The translations under genes were made by a program, and so were the position numbers. The notes beneath the pieces were generated by a model. That model ran no database searches. It saw nothing but the letters and a program-made list of their open reading frames with translations, and was not told where the DNA came from. From contig NW_014577269.1 in assembly GCF_000485595.1 (NCBI RefSeq), positions 58,322 to 82,586 of the forward strand: DNA of 24,265 bases, written 5' to 3'. Each line of letters begins with the position of its first letter. The first letter of the stretch is position 1. The DNA is from Priapulus caudatus (lineage: Eukaryota; Priapulida; Priapulimorpha; Priapulimorphida; Priapulidae). Shown here one piece after another: positions 1-9,851 of the stretch.

Positions 1-322
1 GAGCTCGGTAATCTGCCACCAACCTCCCCGCGGGCTTTCCTTTCTTAGGAACTATAAAACACTGTGCGTTGACCAATCACTAGTAGCCTCCGAAATAATT
101 CCTGCCTGCCAACAATGCTTCAATATGCTTGTCCAATGCTTCCCTGTGCAGATACGGTGTTCTGTACGGCGCTCTTGCTATGGTGCATGATCACGTGTGT
201 TAATCCTCATCTGCCACTAGATGTGTGTGTGATAACTCGTTATCATCTTGTTGCAAACAATTCGTATTGTTGACACAATGTCACGTATCGCTGTATATCG
301 CTGGCCTTCCAGATGCTGCAAT
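1..322 (-). pseudogene. Gypsy 1 reverse transcriptase, N-terminal remnant
   Basis: The reverse complement encodes the beginning of a Ty3/Gypsy RT, but spread over three frames. Visible pieces are a DTRDHAP segment (the His-x-Ile-Asp-Thr-Gly region of the family) near 195-215, APYRTPYLHREALDKHIEALL in a second frame near 100-170, GIISEATSDWST near 75-110, and then FIVPKKGKPAGRLVADYRA up to the left edge. The last piece is RT block 1-2, matching the family pattern of V-P-K-K-(D/G)-G...R-(F/L)-x-x-D-Y-R. At least two frameshifts separate the pieces, so no functional enzyme is made. The catalytic Asp boxes lie off the window. The bases immediately left of the MITE (about 250-322) belong to the poorly conserved region before RT. 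Confidence 0.75.
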
Positions 323-326
323 TTAA

Positions 327-826
327 CACGTTCAACGCTGCCTGGGTTAACAATGCATCTACCGCCCTGTGCTGAGATTTTCGCGGTTTTACCGCTTAGT
401 CACCTATTCACACAATGTTTTTGGCAGGTTAACTAGCTATAAAATTATTTATAATTAGTGGCTAGTACATATATAGATATAAACTTACTCTCAGACATCG
501 AAAACAACACCGGAATCTATCACCCGTGATCTATCAAATCAAACACAACTTTCAGACATAAAAACAACTTCACAAAACACGGCGGTCAAACGCCCTTTGG
601 CGATGTGAACTAAAAACATTACCTCAGTCCCAAAATCTCCCAAAATAACGTTCCAAACAACAGTAAAGTATTGTTTAAATTATGTCATCTACTACTGGGG
701 TTTATACAATGACGCTGGTGAATTGCTTTTTTTTTTAAATTTTTTTTTGCCACGAGTATACTCGTGTTTCGCGGACGTGCGTTTTGCAGGTTCGAACGAG
801 TATACTCGTGTTTCGCGTTGAACGTG
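327..826. mobile_element. piggyBac-like MITE, complete 500-bp copy (MITE1)
   Basis: The element begins with CACGTTCAACGC (327-338) and ends with its exact reverse complement GCGTTGAACGTG (815-826). TTAA lies directly outside each end (323-326 and 827-830). A TTAA duplication plus short terminal inverted repeats is the signature of piggyBac-type transposition; Kolobok also uses TTAA and cannot be strictly excluded. No transposase ORF is present, so it is non-autonomous. The right end holds two copies of a perfect palindrome (ACGAGTATACTCGT at 752-765 and 796-809) preceded by interrupted T-tracts (727-748). It sits inside the minus-strand Gypsy element, between the protease spacer and RT. Confidence 0.8.
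751..809. repeat. Paired 14-16 bp palindromes at the right end of MITE1
   Basis: CACGAGTATACTCGTG (751-766) and ACGAGTATACTCGT (796-809) are perfect palindromes, each followed by GTTTCGC. The same pair recurs at 5639-5654 and 5684-5697 in the second piggyBac-like copy. Their conserved position close to the terminal repeat suggests subterminal transposase-binding sites; that role is inferred. Confidence 0.7.
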
Positions 827-1437
827 TTAAGAACTGATAAAATTAATGCTTGTGTGGCCGCCACACTGTCGTGCACGCCTCCGTGTGCATTGCCCGTTGT
901 CAACGCCCGCTGCGGGCCGGTGCCCATTGTGTCCCCCTGGTTGTGAACGGCTGTGTCCGCGTCCGCTGCGACCAGCCCCACCAAACCGGTTTGCGCCTGT
1001 TCAAAATGGCCGCTCCTACCGCCAGGCTGGCTTACCGCTGCCTTGTGCAGTGAGGCCTGCTGACCTATAGCACAGGCGCGCCTGCCTTTGTTCGGTGCGG
1101 TCGCTGCTGGACCGCACAAACCCGTTCCCGCTTGGGCAACATGGCCGCCCGCTCCTTGGCACACTGAGGCTTTGTGCACTCGTTCGAACGGCAATGCGCC
1201 TTGCTGTGCTATGCTAGCTATGTCGCCCGGGGGCGTCATAACTCCAACTGGGTTACCTATAATAAACACAGAATGATTTAGCCCGGCATCTGGAATAGAA
1301 CATGTTTGCGAATTAGTTAAGGTTAGTGCGTTGTCCAACGCAGGCGCGCTGATCTCCGTGCACTGTCCATTGTTCACGGCTAGATTGCCTGCACGCTCAC
1401 CACCAGCTGACCATGGCAAACCGGTTTTGCCTCCAGC

Positions 1438-1464
1438 CTGCTGCTGCTGCTGCTGCTGCTGCTG
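1438..1464. repeat. (CTG)9 trinucleotide run
   Basis: Nine uninterrupted CTG units on the plus strand read as CAG on the minus strand. In the open frame of the Gypsy spacer they encode a polyglutamine stretch. It is a likely length-variable microsatellite. Confidence 0.9.
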
Positions 1465-1542
1465 TAAACCTGTTTGCGTGCTCGCTTGGCCCCTGACTTC
1501 ACTTGCGCGCACACAGATAATTTTCTTATAAAAATGCTTAGC

Positions 1543-1737
1543 GTTATTGCCGCGTTTTGCGCCGCTAGATGGCGTGGTGCATGTTTTGACGTGATGCGTA
1601 ATTTTAGAATTATTATCTACGCCGCGGTTTGTGTCGGCAGGTGGCGCTGCGCATGTTGTGCACGTATACGTAATTTTGGAATTAATTTCTGCGCCATGTT
1701 TTGTGTCGGCAGGTGGCGCTGCGTCTGTGTGAGTGCT
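1543..1737 (-). repeat. Tandem repeat of about 70-75 bp, three imperfect units, in the Gypsy 1 spacer
   Basis: Three units begin near 1546, 1619 and 1691. Units two and three share TTTGTGTCGGCAGGTGGCGC exactly (plus strand); unit one carries a diverged version (GCCGCTAGATGGCG). In the minus-strand frame they encode repeats containing AAPPADT followed by an Asn-Ser-Lys-Ile-Thr stretch, with the first unit decayed to TPSSGAK. The repeat period is compatible with the open reading frame. Confidence 0.65.
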
Positions 1738-3582
1738 TCGGTTCCGCCCGACCGCACTCTGCTCTGTCTGTTGATTATGCTGGATGTGGTGGCGACGTGG
1801 CGTGTGACATTTATTCTCGTGCATGTTATGCGTGTGTCGTTTGTGATATTTACGTGCGTCATTTACCTGCGTGTCATTCTTACCCACCTTGGCGCTCAGT
1901 ATTACAGCACCCCTATCACACGTCATGTTAGTACCTGATAACGAAGCAGAATTATTTGTTACTGATACACCCCTTACTGTCGCTCCCTCCTGCCGCGCAG
2001 ACATTCGATTCTTAGTATCATGTGTTTGTGCTACATATTTCTCAACCTGGGTACTAGATCTGCCTACGCCATCCCGACGGCTGGTTGCACTCCGGGTCAC
2101 CCCCGACAAACCCGCCATGTTTGTTTTCCTGTCTCTCTGTTTACCTGTCCAGATAATATTATTAGTAACGAACAAAGCACCTGGTTTTCCATGCAATGTC
2201 CGTGACATGCTCGCAGACCCCGTATGCCTGCGACATTCCTGTGTGCCTTTGTGGCTCGCCGCTTTCATTCTAGAACAAACAAACCGATTAGTCCCCGCAG
2301 CCGCTGGATCGTAGCTACCAATAAACGCTCCGTCGCTCCTAGTCTTAATCACCCTCTCTTCGCCTGTCGAACCCGTCTTATTACCTTGACTGCCATTAGC
2401 GCGCACAATGGCTGTGGCCCGCCGCTTCTCATCTGCATAACTATAGGACGCTGGGTGATTAAGCTCGGACCCCCGACGGTAACCACGAGACCCCGTAGAC
2501 ACAGGTTGTGACATAACAATAGCTGCTTCGCCTCTCTGGCGCTGCGACATTCCGCCGTAATTACAGCTAGACCCAGCACCCCGCATTCCATCACTAATGG
2601 GCTCGTCTAGCCGTCGCCGCGACCCGTAATTACATACGTCTAGGGGCTTGTCCTGTAAATCACGCTGGTGCCCCCGACAACGGGTGACCGCCGTATTTAC
2701 AACCGCACGTCGTCTCGTAAATAATCGCTTCCCACGCAGCTTTTGGTCGTGCTGTTCAGAAAAACAATTAGTGTCAGACAGTGGTATGCCGCCAGACAAC
2801 GGGCGACCTACCTGGCGATTATGTAATACTATGGAATGCCGACAACCCTTGCCGCATTCTCGCCGCGCCGGTGCGTGGACATACCTGTTGTCACTACGAA
2901 CCAGCCCTGTCTGAATAGAATGTATATTAGCCTGTCGATCGTACTGGTTTGGCGGCCATGTTTTTATGGTAGCCACTCTCTGCCTCGCTGCGTCCGCCGC
3001 CATATTGATAGCGACTTTAGTACCGCGTATCGTTAAACTACCCAATTCAAAATCTAACTTAATTCTATTTACTCTAAGAAAATCCCAACCTAATATAAAT
3101 TGATGCTGTAATTTTTCTACTATGTAAAATACATGGGTTATACAATGCTGTGCTAATTTAATTCGCAATTTCGCTGTCCCCACCACACACAAACACTCTC
3201 CTCCTGCCGATTTTAACATCTGCGTCGTCTCCTCCCTAAAACAATTTGAATAAACCCCTGCTAAATGTTCCCACATTTGTGTTCCGACCAAACTTAAGGC
3301 AGCGCCAGTGTCAATTAATGCGTTAATAGTGCTTTTGCCAATCGAAATGTTACACGAAGGTGCGGCTTGCATGTTTACATCGTGCGTGTTTATCAAGATC
3401 TTACTGTGAGACTCATTTTGCGTCGCTACCGTCAACGTCTCGAAGCCATGACGGCAGCGTTGCCGTTTACCTGCGCTGTACCGCGGGCGTACGTGGCACT
3501 TCGCATGTTAGCTCGAGGTTGCGTCGGGCATCGAAACCATATATGTCCCGCTTGCCCACATATGGCACAAATCGGAAGACCG

Positions 3583-4611
3583 TCAGGTGGTATATAGATA
3601 TTGCGTGTTTGCGCGCGGTGTTATTAACTGTGCCGGCGGTGTGTAACGCTGCGCGTTGTTACGTGGCGTGTAAGCCTGTCTGCTGCCTGGCGTGAAACTC
3701 GCCGAATAACGCTGCGTTTGTGCATTATTGCTGCGTGGAGCCTGCATGTATCGCTGTGACTGCTGCATACGTATATTATCGCGCGCCTGTGTGTCGTGTG
3801 TGGTTTGCGGAATTTGCATGCGCGCGTTTTGCGCGACGATCTCGCGTAAGTCTGCAATTTGCTGTTGCATGGATGGTGTCGTAACAGTCGATATTTGTGC
3901 AACCTCGCTACCCTTTCGATTGTGGGCTCTAATATCCAATTCTAATTCAAACGATGCTTGCTGCGTAGCGATCTCTACCGCCCTAGTGAAAGTAGCAGGC
4001 TTACTTTTAACCAACGTTCTCCTTAACTTCTCACTCCTTACCCCATCGGTAAACGCTTCAATTAGTCGTTCATTATGATTTACATCTGTATTTAATTTTA
4101 CCCCGTAGGCTATCCTAGATAGCGCTTCCAATCTCTTAGCAAAGGCTTGTACACTCTCGCTAGCTTTCTGCTGTGCGTGTTTAAATTGTTGAAGTGCTAT
4201 TGGTTTAGCCGCCGTGTCCGCGTAACGCTTCGTTAAAATGTTTAAAACATCGCTCCATTCGATTGAAGGATGGACACTCATGATTTCAGACAAATAGGAG
4301 GCAGGCTCCTCCGCCAACAGCCGCAGAGCCATTCTTACTCTACGCTACGAATCATTCTCATTTACAATAATAAAAAGCTGCTGTAAATTTAACAACCATT
4401 GCCCAAAGTCAATTACAGAATCATCCCCCCCGCTAAAAACTTTGTAATTATTCAATAAAACCCAAGATTGAACCTCACGTAACAACCGCTTCATGCCCGG
4501 CTCGTGAAACGTGACCTCCCTGTCCCCGTCATCATCATCACGTTCTATAGGCTTATCGATGTTAATATCCGATAAATGGGGGTGCAAAGGATCAGTTCTT
4601 TTGTTCGCCAT
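3583..4611 (-). pseudogene. Gypsy 1 gag
   Basis: The ORF opens with ATG at 4611 (MANKRTDP), 28 bases after the proposed LTR end, and runs in one frame to a stop at 3583-3585. A single in-frame TAG at 4345-4347 splits it into an 88-residue and a 249-residue part. The second part (from MALRLLAEEP) holds the retrotransposon-gag core: a Trp-Ser-Asp-Val...Lys-Arg-Tyr region, then a helix-rich section with QQFKHAQQKASESVQAFAKR, followed by a Gln/Arg/Thr-rich tail. Gag forms the capsid-like particle and packages element RNA. The nucleocapsid zinc knuckle (CAICGQAGHIWFRC near 3510-3560) lies just beyond in another frame, so a frameshift has occurred or frameshifting was used. The stop shows this copy is inactive. 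Confidence 0.8.
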
Positions 4612-4638
4612 TATTAATCTGGGACGACCCCGGCCAAA

Positions 4639-5592
4639 ATGTTAGACACAGTACTACCACACAAAAAAAAACACTCGAAACGGACACCAAATCGCGATAA
4701 ACTTACTATAATGCTCCTTAGTTTCGTAAGAATAATCGGTACACTCACAAATTCATGCTGCGACGGTCGTGGGAAATGCTGACAAGACGCTTCGATTCTG
4801 CTCTCTTCCTCCGCAGCGATGACTCACACTCGACAACAAAAATAAACATGAATTAGTACCCGGACTACATACAACATTCAACATCTCATGCGACGACGAT
4901 ATTCTCCACACGTAGTGGCCACGGCTCCATTGTAACGTTTACTTTATAGTCATAGCTCTTAACTGCTCGAGGGTGTTACCCATGATCGTACGTTCGTAGT
5001 CTACGTATATTATTGAGAGATATCGCCTCGCTCGTTAACTACAAAATGCTCGACCATGCGTGTACGTATACAAGGTAAGAACATCTTTAATGTACAGAGT
5101 ACTACACGACGGTTTACAGAAAAGTACGCGGAATACAAAGCATAACTTACATAGTACGGTGTAGCGTCACTGCTGTGAACTAACAAACTGAGTGGATACG
5201 TTGTCGTCTGAGATGCAACACTGCGAGAGAGTTCGTGTCTTATTTCACAAACATAGCTTCTTATAGTGACGCTACTTCTATTGTTCCAGCTGCACTGTTT
5301 ACTATTGGCCCGGGTTCTTTCGGTCAAGCATGCAGCTACTTCGCGTGCCGCTATTGGTTCGTTATGCGCGAGTACTCTCTGTTCACGCGTGACCCTTTGA
5401 CCATGCGTTCTTACTGGTGGGTCGTGTGGGTCGTTGTCACGCCCCGTTTATGACCCATCCAATCGTGTACCGCGGGTCACGTCGACTCTTGCGGGTCAAG
5501 TTGATTATCTCATATTATTATTAACGTTTCTGAATATTATTACAATTATTACTCTTTTACTATTACTTCTGTGTTACATCTATAGGAGAACA
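4639..5592 (-). repeat. Candidate 5' LTR of Gypsy 1
   Basis: On the minus strand the region upstream of gag would start TGTTCTCC (5592) and end GTCTAACA (4639). This gives TGTT...AACA ends and about 954 bp, followed by a short leader with TTTTGGCCGGGGTCGTCCC (a possible primer-binding site, tRNA not assigned). There are no convincing ORFs, only promoter-like sequence. The boundaries are tentative because the matching LTR is outside the window; the 4639 edge is the firmer one because of its spacing to gag. Confidence 0.45.
5390..5498. promoter_or_regulatory. Cluster of GGGTCA-type half-sites in the candidate LTR
   Basis: TGACCC at 5390-5395 and 5451-5456, TGACCA at 5398-5403, and GGGTCA at 5474-5479 and 5493-5498 give five (G/T)GGTCA-like half-sites within 110 bp. 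Two close variants (GGGTCG) lie near 5419 and 5428. Such half-sites are the core of nuclear-receptor response elements. Placement in the upstream (U3) end of the proposed LTR suggests enhancer function, but this is inference from motif density. Confidence 0.3.
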
Positions 5593-5714
5593 TAGTAAAC
5601 GTTCCAAATTAAATTTTTTTTTTTAATATTTTTTTTGCCACGAGTATACTCGTGTTTCGCGGCCGTGCGTTTTGCAGGTTCGAACGAGTATACTCGTGTT
5701 TCGCCTTGAACGTG
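5593..5714. mobile_element. piggyBac-like MITE, right end only (MITE2)
   Basis: The last 78 bases (5637-5714) match the right end of MITE1 (749-826) at 76 of 78 positions, including both palindromes and the terminal repeat, and are followed by TTAA (5715-5718). A T-tract broken by A residues precedes the match in both copies; further left they do not align. No left end is visible between 4600 and 5637, which fits interruption by the Gypsy element whose LTR ends at about 5592. The exact left edge of this fragment is uncertain. Confidence 0.7.
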
Positions 5715-5718
5715 TTAA

Positions 5719-6920
5719 GTGCAACTAGTACGCGTACGGGGGCTGGAGACCACCAAGCTGTCGCTATAGTACCAGTTCGAGTCAAAGCCATCAACAGTGA
5801 TAAGTATGTGGAGACGTACGCTTTTTTGGACTCCGGAAGCACTGCAACCTTCTGTACAGAGAACGTCATGAGATCGCTAAACATTGAGGGAAAGAAAACT
5901 ACGATTGACTTACGCACGATGGGACAGGAGATGGTTAAGAGCTGTTATGTGGTTTCAGGTTTGGAAGTTAGTTCTTTGAGCGGTGAAAATACATTGGAAT
6001 TGCCACCTGTCTTTACACAGGTCGATTTGCCAGTGACTCGGAAAGACGTGACGTTGGCGGACGACTTGCGAAAATGGTCACATCTGCGTGAAGTACCTAT
6101 AGATACAATCGATAGCGATGTTGGGCTGTTGATAGGAGTCAACGTTCCAAAGGCCATGGAACCGTGGGACGTTATTCCCAGCTTTGAGAATGGCCCTTTC
6201 GCGGTGAAAACTTTGCTAGGGTGGGTCATTAACGGACCTCTTGACAATGTTCCAGTCACTGGTGTGTCGAGTAGATTCGTTTCCGTCAATCGCATAGCCG
6301 CGGTAAGCAGTCCAAGCTTGGAAGAACAAGTTCGCAATCAGTTCGACCATGACTTTAGTGAGAGGACAATTGACGACGTCATTGAGCCTTCAAGGGAGGA
6401 TAAACAGTTTCTAGAGGCCGTAACCAATTCTATACAGTTCAAGGATGGTCATTACGTGATTGGTTTGCCATTCAAAGCTGATTGTGCCAGTGTTCCTAAC
6501 AACCGGAAACAAGCTGAACAAAGAATGATTTCAATCAACAGACGGTTTGCCAAGGATGAAGCATTCTGCAACGAGTACAAAGGCTTCATGGAAAAGGTCA
6601 TTGATAAGGGCTATGCTCGAAAGGTGCCAGCCGATCAGCTGCAACGGGATGATGGAAGGGTGTGGTACCTGCCGCACCACGGTGTGTACCACCCGAGAAA
6701 GAAAAAGCTGCGGGTCGTGTTTGACTGTGCTGCCAGATATGGTGGTACCTCGTTGAACGACTGTCTGCTGCAGGGGCCCAATCTTACAAACACGCTTGTC
6801 GGCGCTCTGATTAGATTCAGACAGGAGGAAATTGCCGTCATGGGGGACATTGACAGTATGTTTTACCAAGTCCAGGTACCCCCACAGGATGCCAGCTTCT
6901 TACGATTTCTCTGGTGGAGA
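5719..6920 (+). pseudogene. BEL/Pao protease and N-terminal half of reverse transcriptase
   Basis: The open frame actually begins inside MITE2 (about 5652), so its first 22 residues are MITE sequence fused to element protein by chance. The Pao-type retropepsin follows, with the active site FLDSGSTATF (Asp-Ser-Gly at 5829-5837). After a linker ending near 6400, the RT begins; recognisable are YLPHHGVYHPRKKKLRVVFD near 6665-6725 and VMGDIDSMFYQV near 6838-6872, which carries the first catalytic Asp. The frame closes at 6947 after a frameshift around 6918, where family members continue (LWW-x-x-D). The protease would mature the polyprotein and RT would copy the RNA. Confidence 0.85.
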
Positions 6921-9717
6921 CATCAGCAAACAGGTGACCGAATATGAGATTGGCGTGCACCTGTTCGGGGCCACATCGTCACCCAGTTGTTCGAACTTTG
7001 CGCTCAGGAAAACGGCTCAGGATTGCAAGGAACAGTTTAATGCGGAGGTCGTCGACACTGTTCTCCGGAATTTTTATGTCGATGATTGTCTGAAGTCACT
7101 GAAATCTGTGGATAGTGCAGTGTCTCTGGTGAAGGACCTGCAAGCTCTCTTGAATTGTGGTGGTTTCCACATTGCTAAGTGGATTAGCAACAGTAGAGAA
7201 GTTATGAGCTACATTCCGGTATCCGAAAGAGCCAAGGAAGTAAAGGACTTGGATCTTGATCAGGACGTGTTGCCTATCGAGAGAGCTCTTGGAGTTCAGT
7301 GGTGCGTGGAGTCAGACGCCTTCTGCTTCCATATTGGTGTCAAGGAACAGCCACTCACAAGACGTGGAATTCTCTCCATGGTCAGCAGTGTGTACGACCC
7401 TCTGGGGTTCTTAGCTCCACTCATGCTGAAGGCGAAAGTAATTCTTCAGGAGTTGTGCAAACTTGAACTAGAATGGGACCAGCAGATTCCCGAGAAGTTC
7501 TCGAGCCAGTGGCGCATCTGGCTGCAAGATCTTGACAGGCTCGCTTCCTTCAAGATAGCCAGATGTGTGAAGCCGCAAGGTTTTGGCCAGGTGCAATCAG
7601 CTCAGTTACACCACTTTTCCGATGCCAGTGAGACAGGATATGGCACAGTTAGCTACTTGCGATTAACAAACGAGGAAGGCAAGTCCCATTGTTCATTCAT
7701 CATGGGCAAGTCTCGTGTAGCTCCTTTGAAGCAGACTACAATCCCACGCTTAGAGTTGACTGCGGCCACAGTGGCCGTTCGTACAGACAAAATGTTGAAG
7801 GGTGAGCTTGACATACCGATCGACCGCACAGTGTTCTGGACGGACAGTATGGCTGTGCTGCGCTACATATGGAACACAACCTCAAGATTCCATACTTTCG
7901 TTGCAAACAGACTTACTGTGATCCACGGAGGGTCATTGCCTTCAGATTGGCGGTATGTCAATACGAAGCTCAACCCGGCAGACCTCGCCTCCAGAGGTCT
8001 CCCCGTCGATAGCTATCTCCGGGAAAACCAGTGGATAGTGGCTCCAGCATTCCTCTGGGAAGAGGAAGACAAGTGGCCAAACATTCCATCCGAGATTTCT
8101 GCAGGTGATCACAACGACGATCCTGAGGTAAAGAAGGTGGCTGTAAGGGCTGCGGTAACAGGCTTGTCGACTGTCGGAGGCGACATCGATGCGATGAGCG
8201 AGTTGATCAGTTATCATTCGTCTTGGTTCGTGCTGAAGCGAAGTCTTGCTTGGATCCTCAAGGTTCGCAGAGAGTTGCTTCGGAGGGTTCGCCATAAAGA
8301 GATTGTGGACAGTGAGCAAACGGGGAACAATCAAGTTCAGCCACAGGAAGCCTGCAAGGAGGGCTTCATTTCAGTTCAAGACATGAACGAAGCGGAGGAG
8401 GCTATTATTCGATACGCTCAGCGACAGGCATTTGCCGACGAAATAGTTTCATTGAGCAGCGGACAGGTAAAGAAATCCAGCAAAATTCGGAAGTTGGATC
8501 CAATCACAGACAATGGTCTGTTACGTGTAGGTGGGCGGTTGAGCCAATCTAACATGCCCGCTGAAAGCAAGCACCCTGTCATTCTGCCGAAGAACAGTCC
8601 TGTATCAGACCTAGTTCTCAGGCAGATTCATCATGATCTAAAGCATAGTGGTCGAAACCACATGTTAGCACGACTGAGGCAAAGATATTGGCTGGTGAAT
8701 GCACCATCAGCCATCAGGAGAGTGATTGCTAAGTGCGTTATTTGCCGCAAGCAGAGGTCTCCGGTTGGAGAGCAGAAGATGTCGAATTTGCCGGAAGACC
8801 GGCTCGTTCCTGACGAACCACCATTTACAAGAGTGGGGGTCGATTACTTCGGCCCATTCGAGGTTAAACAGAGACGCTCTCGTGTTAAACGATATGGCGT
8901 CATCTTCACATGTCTAACCAGCCGCGCTATTCATCTGGAGATAGCGGCTTCATTGGACACGGATTCGTACATAAACGCGCTTCGTCGTTTCATTGCGCGG
9001 CGAGGTCAGGTGACAAAAATGCGTTCAGACAATGGGACCAACTTTGTTGGCGCAGAACGGGAACTTGCGAGGGCTATAAGTGACTGGAATTTGTCGCAAA
9101 TCCACGACTCCATGCTACAACGAAACGTAGATTGGCAATTTAATCCACCCGCTGGATCACACCATGGTGGCGTGTGGGAGAGAATGATCAGAACAGTTAG
9201 AAAGGTCATGAATAGTGTTCTGCGGGAGCAAACTCTAGACGAAGAAGGGCTTCATACTCTCTTGTGTGAAGTGGAGTCCACTATCAACGATCGTCCCATT
9301 ACCAAGAGCTCTGATCAGCATTGTGATTTAGAGGCGCTGACACCCAATCATCTACTTCTTATGAAACGGAAACCGAACTTGCCTCCAGGAGTTTTCGGTA
9401 AGACTGACAACTACTGTAGACGTCGATGGCGGCAAGTACAGTACTTGGCTAGTTTATTCTGGCAGCGGTGGTTGCGCGAGTACTTGCCACTTCTGCAGGA
9501 ACGACAAAAATGGCGCGACGAGAAACGAAGTCTGAAGGTTGGCGACGTGGTTCTTATCGTTGATTCGAATGCCCCTAGGAATTCCTGGCCGATGGGTCTA
9601 GTCCAGGAAACAATTCCTGACCGGTTAGGTGTCGTTCGACAGGCGAAGATTAAAACGTCAACAAACATGTTGGTACGTCCAATCGACAAACTGTGTCTCA
9701 TTCTGGAGATGGATTGA
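6920..9717 (+). pseudogene. BEL/Pao RT C-terminal half, RNase H and integrase
   Basis: This second frame is open for over 900 codons. In order it shows VHLFGATSSPSCSNFALRKT (RT), YVDD with the two catalytic Asp at 7081-7086, and RNase H with FSDASETGYG (Asp at 7621), RLELTAA, WTDSMAVL and NPADLASRG. Next come the integrase zinc finger (H-x3-H near 8630-8660 with CVIC near 8735) and the DDE core with Asp at 8842, Asp at 9028 (SDNGTNF) and Glu at 9178 (HHGGVWER). The tail from about 9530 (LKVGDVVLIVD) is the DUF5641-type end typical of BEL/Pao. All catalytic residues are intact; only the frameshift near 6918 and the missing 5' part make it a pseudogene. Confidence 0.88.
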
Positions 9718-9835
9718 AGCTGAGGGATTTGTTTGTAGTGATACAATATATGTACTTGAGACTATTCACGAGTTGTGAATTTAAATTTAGTTTTGATCAT
9801 TATGTGATTTGTAATTGTGTCGCGACTCGCTCCAT

Positions 9836-9851
9836 AATTAGGGGGCTGGGA
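9836..9851 (+). other. Polypurine tract of the BEL/Pao element
   Basis: TTAGGGGGCTGGGA lies directly before TGTAGGTGCC. A G-rich tract immediately before a TG dinucleotide is the usual plus-strand primer site of BEL/Pao elements and fixes the start of the 3' LTR. Confidence 0.65.

Larger units (their letters stand above)
831..3582 (-). pseudogene. Gypsy 1 aspartic protease followed by a very long open spacer
   Basis: From about 3435 down to 831 the minus-strand frame is open, about 870 codons before it runs into MITE1. The first 160 or so residues are a retropepsin: the active-site motif is IDTGAALSLVG near position 3310, and the segment FILGWDFLRV about 70 residues later is the usual hydrophobic Gly-Asp/Trp-Asp flap-distal region. 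After it come roughly 700 residues rich in Arg, Ser, Thr, Gly, His and Asn with no RT or other recognised domain. These include a run of about nine Gln and an imperfect tandem repeat. Gypsy elements normally pass from protease to RT within about 100-200 residues, so this spacer is abnormally long. The CCHC zinc knuckle (C-x2-C-x4-H-x4-C) lies upstream near 3510-3560 in another frame. The listed start is not an ATG; this is the middle of a polyprotein. Confidence 0.75.
1..5592 (-). mobile_element. Ty3/Gypsy LTR retrotransposon 1, partial (3' part off the left edge)
   Basis: Reading on the minus strand, the order is candidate 5' LTR (4639-5592), gag (4611-3583), aspartic protease with a long downstream spacer (3582-831) and the start of reverse transcriptase (322-1). 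This gag-protease-RT order, with a retrotransposon-gag domain and an RT of Ty3 type, identifies the superfamily. The rest of RT, RNase H, integrase and the 3' LTR must lie left of the window. The copy is dead: there is an in-frame stop in gag, the zinc knuckle and RT need frame changes, and a piggyBac-like MITE sits between spacer and RT. The outer boundary at 5592 is inferred from TG...CA-type ends only, because the partner LTR is not visible. Confidence 0.85.

Noticed and set aside
1474-2511. Overlapping plus-strand ORFs of 60-154 codons across the Gypsy 1 region
   Set aside because: They are antisense shadows of the minus-strand gag-protease-spacer frame and show no conserved motif.
5010-5453. 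ORFs on both strands in the proposed Gypsy 1 LTR
   Set aside because: No motif of gag, pol or env; they overlap each other and lie upstream of gag in a non-coding region.
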